Assembly: GCF_039544305.1 (NCBI RefSeq)
Contig: NZ_BAABLK010000034.1
Location: forward strand, 248,001-312,000
Direction of reading: 5' to 3'
Length of the DNA: 64,000 bases
Origin: Paeniglutamicibacter antarcticus_C
GTDB taxonomy: Bacteria; Actinomycetota; Actinomycetes; Actinomycetales; Micrococcaceae
The translations under genes and the position numbers were made by a program. This document shows, piece by piece, positions 60,072-64,000 of the stretch (position 1 is its first letter; every line of letters starts with the position of its first letter). The notes under the pieces were generated by a model. That model was not told where the DNA came from. It ran no database searches and saw nothing but the letters and a program-made list of their open reading frames with translations.

Positions 60072-60256
60072 GAGGCATTAGCCTACCGGGTTTGCCCCGG
60101 TGAACGCCTCCCCGGGACGCGGTCCCGACGCATTGGCCCAACCGCGGTTTCACGCTCCGGTTCCCGCCACACGTCCGTACCACGTTGCCATCCGTACCCA
60201 GGGCCGGCCTCGGGTCCCACCGCGGCGCCTGGGCCCCCTGCATCTATGCTCATTAC

Positions 60257-60877
60257 ATGGAACACGAAACCCTCTGGCAGCAGCAGGCGCGCCGGGATCC
60301 CCGGCAGGCCAGGAACTACATCGAACGCTTCGCGCAGCTGCGCGAATCCGGTGAGGATCTCGACGGCGAGGCCCGGTTCCTCGATGCGGTGCTCCCCCGC
60401 GGGGCACGCGTGCTTGATGCCGGCTGCGGAACCGGGCGGGTCGGCGGGGCGCTGGCCGCCCGCGGCCACCACGTCACCGGGGTGGACCTCGATAGAGAGC
60501 TGCTGGGCGCCGCCCGGATCGACCATCCGGATTCGCGCTGGATGCAAGGGAACCTTGAAACACTTGAGTTGCTGGATAGAAGCGGAAACCAGGAGACCTT
60601 CGACGGGGTCATCTGTCCGGGCAACGTGCTCGCGTTCGTGGCACCGGGAACCGCGGGAAAGGTCTTGAGGTCGCTGGCCGCGCATTTGGCACCGGGAGGC
60701 CGGGTCGTTGTGGGGTTCTCTCCCCTGAAAGGTTATTCGGTTGCGAGTTTTGAAACCGATGCGGCGGCGGCCGGATTGGGGATCACCGCCCGGTTCTCCA
60801 GCTGGGATATGCGCTCGATCACCCCGGGAGCCGACTTCGTCGTTGCACTTCTGGACCCGGAGCAGACAGTAAACTAG
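60257..60877 (+). CDS. Class I SAM-dependent methyltransferase
   Basis: This 206-residue methyltransferase has motif I RVLDAGCGTGRVGGALA (about residue 52), followed by VTGVDLDRELLGAARI, and a later motif FDGVICPGNVLAFV. The substrate is unknown. The ATG at 60257 (MEHETLWQQQARR) is chosen because the frame upstream has no support and the family begins near here. It lies 5 bases before the asparaginase gene and is divergent from purD, with the purine promoter between. Confidence 0.85.
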   Translation: MEHETLWQQQARRDPRQARNYIERFAQLRESGEDLDGEARFLDAVLPRGARVLDAGCGTGRVGGALAARGHHVTGVDLDRELLGAARIDHPDSRWMQGNLETLELLDRSGNQETFDGVICPGNVLAFVAPGTAGKVLRSLAAHLAPGGRVVVGFSPLKGYSVASFETDAAAAGLGITARFSSWDMRSITPGADFVVALLDPEQTVN

Positions 60878-60882
60878 GTCAT

Positions 60883-61890
60883 ATGGCCGAAACCTTGCTT
60901 GCTTCCGAGACCGTGGACCTTATTGTGCTCGAACGCAACGGGTTCGTTGAATCCCGCCATCGCGGTTCCGCGGTCGTCGTCGATGCGACAGGTGGGGTGC
61001 TCGGCGCACTGGGCGACCCCGGGGTCCTGGTGTATCCGCGCTCCTCGCTCAAGCCGTTCCAGGCGCTGGCCTCGATGCAGTCCGGTGTTCCGCTGCGTGG
61101 CGCCCAGGTCGCGTTGGCCTGCGCCAGCCACGTGGGCAGCATCGAACACACCGAGGTTGTCCAATCGATGCTGGCCAAGGCCGGGCTGTCCGAATCGGAC
61201 CTACTGTGCCCCGCTGCTTGGCCGGCGGATGAGCAGACCCGCACCGAACGGATCCGGGCGGGGCTGGGCAAGTCGGCACTGTGCTTCAACTGTTCCGGCA
61301 AGCACGCCGCTTTCTTGTGGGCATGTAAGGAAAAAGGCTGGGACACCAAGACCTATCTGTCCGCCGAGCATCCGTTGCAGAAGCGGGTCATCGAAGTCAT
61401 CGAGGAATACGCCGGCGAACCGATCTCACACCTGGGTGTGGACGGGTGCGGCGCCCCTGTCCCTGTCATCTCCCTCGCGGGCCTGGCCCGAGCAGGTTCG
61501 AAGCTCGCCCAAGCCCCAGGCAACAAGCACGCCGATGCCCGGGCGGCAACGATTGCCACAGCAATGCTTGATTATCCGTGGGCTGTCCAGGGCCACGGGA
61601 AGCCCAACTCCGTGGTGATGGAAGACCTGGGAGTCATAGCCAAGCTCGGTGCCGAGGGTGTCTTGGTGCTTGCCGCGCCGTGCGGGATCGCCGTTGCGGT
61701 GAAGATGAGTGACGGCTCGGGGCGCGGAAGCGACTTGCTGGCCCTGACGCTGCTGGCCAATGCGGGCGCCATCAGCACCACCGAGCTCGCCGACACCCTG
61801 GCCAAGCTGACGCATCCGGTCCTTGGTGGCGGGATTCAGGTAGGTTCCGTGCGCCTGGCCAAGCCGGTCATGGATTTATTGGACGCCTAG
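60883..61890 (+). CDS. L-asparaginase II family protein
   Basis: This 335-residue protein resembles the asparaginase II family (Pfam Asparaginase_II), a group not related to the classical bacterial type I/II enzymes. Family features are LKPFQALASMQSG, LACASHVGSIEHTE (active-region Ser/His), CFNCSGKHAAFLWAC (about residue 143) and GVDGCGAPVPVI. The reaction is hydrolysis of asparagine to aspartate, and activity is not proven for all members. It is located next to the methyltransferase gene and upstream of the sterol-carrier family gene in one likely operon. Confidence 0.85.
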   Translation: MAETLLASETVDLIVLERNGFVESRHRGSAVVVDATGGVLGALGDPGVLVYPRSSLKPFQALASMQSGVPLRGAQVALACASHVGSIEHTEVVQSMLAKAGLSESDLLCPAAWPADEQTRTERIRAGLGKSALCFNCSGKHAAFLWACKEKGWDTKTYLSAEHPLQKRVIEVIEEYAGEPISHLGVDGCGAPVPVISLAGLARAGSKLAQAPGNKHADARAATIATAMLDYPWAVQGHGKPNSVVMEDLGVIAKLGAEGVLVLAAPCGIAVAVKMSDGSGRGSDLLALTLLANAGAISTTELADTLAKLTHPVLGGGIQVGSVRLAKPVMDLLDA

Positions 61891-61896
61891 GACATC

Positions 61897-62271
61897 GTGG
61901 CCATCAAACGACGCATCGATCCGGCCAAGGGCGCACGCGCCTTCCGCCAGTGGATCGACAACGCAAGCAAGGAAGCCACGGCGCTTCCCCGGCCTGTCAT
62001 TGCCATGGCGGTTCGCTACACCCTCGAGGAACTGGCCAGCCGGGCCGAGGGCAACTCGGTCGAGGTGCGGGTCCCGCCTTTCGGCGTGACCCAGTGCATT
62101 GCCGGCCCGCGGCACACCCGCGGCACACCCCCGAACGTCATTGAACTACCCGCCGAGATCTGGCTGGCGCTTGCGGCGGGCAAGATAGGCTGGGAAGCAG
62201 CGGTGGCCACCGGGAAGGTCGCAGCTTCCGGGCTCCGCGCAGACCTGTCCGCCGAGCTCCCACTGGTTTAG
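61897..62271 (+). CDS. Sterol carrier family protein
   Basis: This 124-residue protein is of the bacterial sterol carrier/SCP-2-like group commonly found before purF (Rv0807 type). The sequence has a helical N-terminus (MAIKRRIDPAKGARAFRQWI), the Val-Arg-Val-Pro-Pro strand, and the end WLALAAGKIGWEAAVATGKVAASGLRADL, typical of SCP-type ends. Start is GTG at 61897. The biological ligand is not known, and its link with purines is only positional. Confidence 0.8.
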   Translation: MAIKRRIDPAKGARAFRQWIDNASKEATALPRPVIAMAVRYTLEELASRAEGNSVEVRVPPFGVTQCIAGPRHTRGTPPNVIELPAEIWLALAAGKIGWEAAVATGKVAASGLRADLSAELPLV

Positions 62272-62284
62272 TACCCTAGAGGGT

Positions 62285-62611
62285 ATGGACTCCAGCAATA
62301 ACCCCAGCAATACCCCCGAACACGAGCCGGCCCCCCAGAACATCGAGGTCCAGGTGTACGCGGCACCGAAATTCTGGCCGTTCATGGGTGTCGGAGCGCT
62401 GGTCGGCGTCATCATCGCCTTCATTTCGGCATATCTCGGGCCGGAGTCGGCCGAGATCTCGCGCGGCTCGGTCGCCGGCTTCTTGGCGGTCGGCTTCGCT
62501 TTCGTCGGTGTCTTGGTCGCCGGCATCGTTTTCCTTGTTGTGGATCGCATCACCCGCAAAAAGGGACGTCGTGCGCTTGCCGTGCCGATGGGTGAGCCAG
62601 AACACCCCTAG
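62285..62611 (+). CDS. Small two-span membrane protein
   Basis: This 108-residue protein has a polar N-terminus (residues 1-35, rich in Asn, Pro, Glu) and two membrane helices (about 38-60, FWPFMGVGALVGVIIAFISAY, and about 72-98). It ends in a basic cytosolic tail (RITRKKGRR). It has no recognised catalytic motif. Similar small proteins occur next to purF in Micrococcaceae. The upstream ribosome-binding site is AGAGGG before ATG, 7 bases away. Confidence 0.75.
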   Translation: MDSSNNPSNTPEHEPAPQNIEVQVYAAPKFWPFMGVGALVGVIIAFISAYLGPESAEISRGSVAGFLAVGFAFVGVLVAGIVFLVVDRITRKKGRRALAVPMGEPEHP

Positions 62612-62673
62612 AACCGCAGCGGTGTGTGACTTCACGCCAGTTGGAACCTCCCGCTCGTGAGAGAATAATTAAT

Positions 62674-64000
62674 ATGGCGCGTGGTGACGGAAACCTAAAT
62701 CATGATCTTCTACCCAACGAGAAAGGCCCGCAGGATGAGTGCGGGGTCTTTGGAGTGTGGGCTCCCGGCGAGGAAGTAGCGAAACTGACCTATTACGGTC
62801 TGTATGCGCTGCAGCACCGCGGGCAGGAATCGGCCGGATTGGCCACCAGCGACGGGCAACGGATCAATGTCTACAAGGACATGGGTCTGGTCTCCCAGGT
62901 GTTCGACGAGAACACCCTCAATTCGATGCAGGGGCACCTGGCCATCGGCCATTGCCGCTACTCCACCACCGGGGCAAGCCACTGGGCCAACGCCCAGCCG
63001 ACCCTTGGTCCCACCTCGGCCGGCACGGTCGCCTTGGCCCACAACGGGAACCTGACCAATTCCGCGGAACTGCTGGACATGGTCAACGCCGTCCAGGAGG
63101 AATCCGGGCAGAAGGTTCGCGGCGAGCTAGCCCAGGGCAACACCACAGACACCGCACTTGTCACGGCCCTGCTCAATGGTGCCGAGGGCGAGTCCCTTGA
63201 AGAGACCGCCTTGGCGTTGCTGCCCAAGCTGACCGGCGCCTTCTGCTTCGTCTTCATGGACGAGCACACCCTGTATGCGGCACGCGACACCTACGGTGTG
63301 CGCCCCCTGGTGCTGGGCCGCCTGGAACGCGGCTGGGTCGTGGCTTCCGAGCAGGCCGCGCTGGCCACCGTGGGCGCCAGTTTCATCCGCGAGATCGAAC
63401 CGGGCGAGTTCATCGCCATCGACGAGGAGGGCGTGCGCTCCCGGCGTTTCGGCGCCGCCACCCCGAAGGCCTGCGTCTTCGAATACGTCTACCTGGCCCG
63501 CCCGGATGCTTCAATCAACGGCCGCTCGGTCTATGAATCCCGCGTGGAGATGGGCCGCCAGCTGGCGCGCGAGAATGCCGCCAATGCGGACATCGTGATC
63601 CCCGTGCCAGAATCCGGAACCCCAGCTGCCATTGGCTACGCCGAACAGTCCGGGATCCCCTTCGCCCACGGCTTCGTGAAGAACGCCTATGTGGGACGCA
63701 CCTTCATCCAACCCTCGCAGACACTGCGCCAGCTCGGCATCAAGCTCAAGCTCAACGCCCTGGAACCGGTGATCAAGGGCAAGCGCGTTGTGGTCGTTGA
63801 TGACTCGATCGTGCGCGGGAACACCCAGCGCGCCGTGGTGCGCATGCTGCGCGAGGCCGGCGCGGCCGAGATCCACGTGAAGATCTCCTCCCCGCCGGTG
63901 AAGTGGCCGTGCTTCTACGGCATCGACTTCGCCACCCGCGCCGAGCTGATTGCCAACGGCGCAGCCGTGGAAGAAATCAGCAAGTCCATCGGTGCCGATT
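62674..64000 (+). CDS. purF: Amidophosphoribosyltransferase, partial (runs off window end)
   Basis: The first enzyme of purine synthesis transfers an amide from glutamine to PRPP. The visible 442 codons cover the N-terminal glutaminase with the nucleophile Cys23 in DECGVFGVWAPGEE. The 22 residues before it suggest a processed propeptide, as known in Bacillus. YGLYALQHRGQESAG and HCRYSTTGAS also belong to this domain. The PRPP-binding motif VVVVDDSIVRGNTQR is at about residue 375. The ATG at 62674 has GAGAG ten bases upstream. The gene continues beyond position 64000. Confidence 0.95.
   Translation, partial: MARGDGNLNHDLLPNEKGPQDECGVFGVWAPGEEVAKLTYYGLYALQHRGQESAGLATSDGQRINVYKDMGLVSQVFDENTLNSMQGHLAIGHCRYSTTGASHWANAQPTLGPTSAGTVALAHNGNLTNSAELLDMVNAVQEESGQKVRGELAQGNTTDTALVTALLNGAEGESLEETALALLPKLTGAFCFVFMDEHTLYAARDTYGVRPLVLGRLERGWVVASEQAALATVGASFIREIEPGEFIAIDEEGVRSRRFGAATPKACVFEYVYLARPDASINGRSVYESRVEMGRQLARENAANADIVIPVPESGTPAAIGYAEQSGIPFAHGFVKNAYVGRTFIQPSQTLRQLGIKLKLNALEPVIKGKRVVVVDDSIVRGNTQRAVVRMLREAGAAEIHVKISSPPVKWPCFYGIDFATRAELIANGAAVEEISKSIGAD

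Overview
The window is chromosomal DNA from a high-GC Gram-positive actinobacterium. The best fit is a member of the Micrococcaceae (Arthrobacter, Paeniglutamicibacter or Glutamicibacter type). This is an inference from gene content: system II cytochrome c maturation, a Crp/MarP/PonA neighbourhood, a mycobacteria-like Tad pilus locus and a DUF222-HNH gene. Many start codons are GTG or TTG, and start-stop overlaps of ATGA or GTGA are common. Most genes are ordinary housekeeping genes. Several blocks keep the order known from Mycobacterium tuberculosis: Rv0525-0529, Rv0496-0500B, Rv3649-3660c, Rv3667-3683 and Rv0807-0808.

Layout. 1-1050: an initiator tRNA and a gene-poor stretch. 1052-5792 (minus): a cytochrome c biogenesis operon (histidine phosphatase, TlpA-like thioredoxin, CcdA, ResB, CcsB). 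6066-9467: a proline-rich membrane protein, the redox repressor Rex, a glutaredoxin-like protein, a HAD phosphatase, a 32-residue basic protein and a BldC-type DNA-binding protein. 9669-14401 (minus): DAHP synthase with its leader, glutamate dehydrogenase, an ArsR regulator and an AcuC-type deacetylase. 14607-16710: TrkH/TrkA potassium uptake. 16785-24851 (minus): proC, a sugar-phosphate isomerase-like protein, Ppx/GppA, topA, a winged-helix regulator and a methyltransferase. 24898-29286: two acetyltransferases, a DUF222-HNH endonuclease and the tRNA hydroxylase TrhO. 29389-36935: an MrfA-like helicase convergent with a Tad/Flp pilus operon. 37108-42290: a family A DNA polymerase, a CoA-pyrophosphatase-type Nudix protein, nth and a large membrane protein. 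42711-53566: acs, aroQ, a DUF2332 protein, marP, crp, a second Nudix protein, RidA, a DUF4177 protein, a class A PBP and a metallophosphoesterase. 53701-57296: a heterodimeric ABC exporter. 57879-64000: purC and purD, a methyltransferase, an asparaginase, two small genes and the start of purF.

The most interesting observation is a short, previously unlisted ORF upstream of the DAHP synthase gene, at 10944-11003 on the minus strand. It encodes a 19-residue peptide containing the cluster Trp-Tyr-Ala-Tyr-Phe. A promoter-like element (TTGTGC, 17 bp, TACATT) lies so close to its ATG that the transcript would be leaderless. Several competing GC-rich hairpins follow before aroG. Together this looks like a ribosome-dependent attenuator that senses all three aromatic amino acids at the first enzyme of their pathway. 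Other points worth a look are a Crp-type box ahead of crp, twin palindromic octamers ahead of topA, a family A polymerase whose exonuclease domain seems to lack catalytic acids, and a large membrane protein with about 400 residues of low-complexity sequence.
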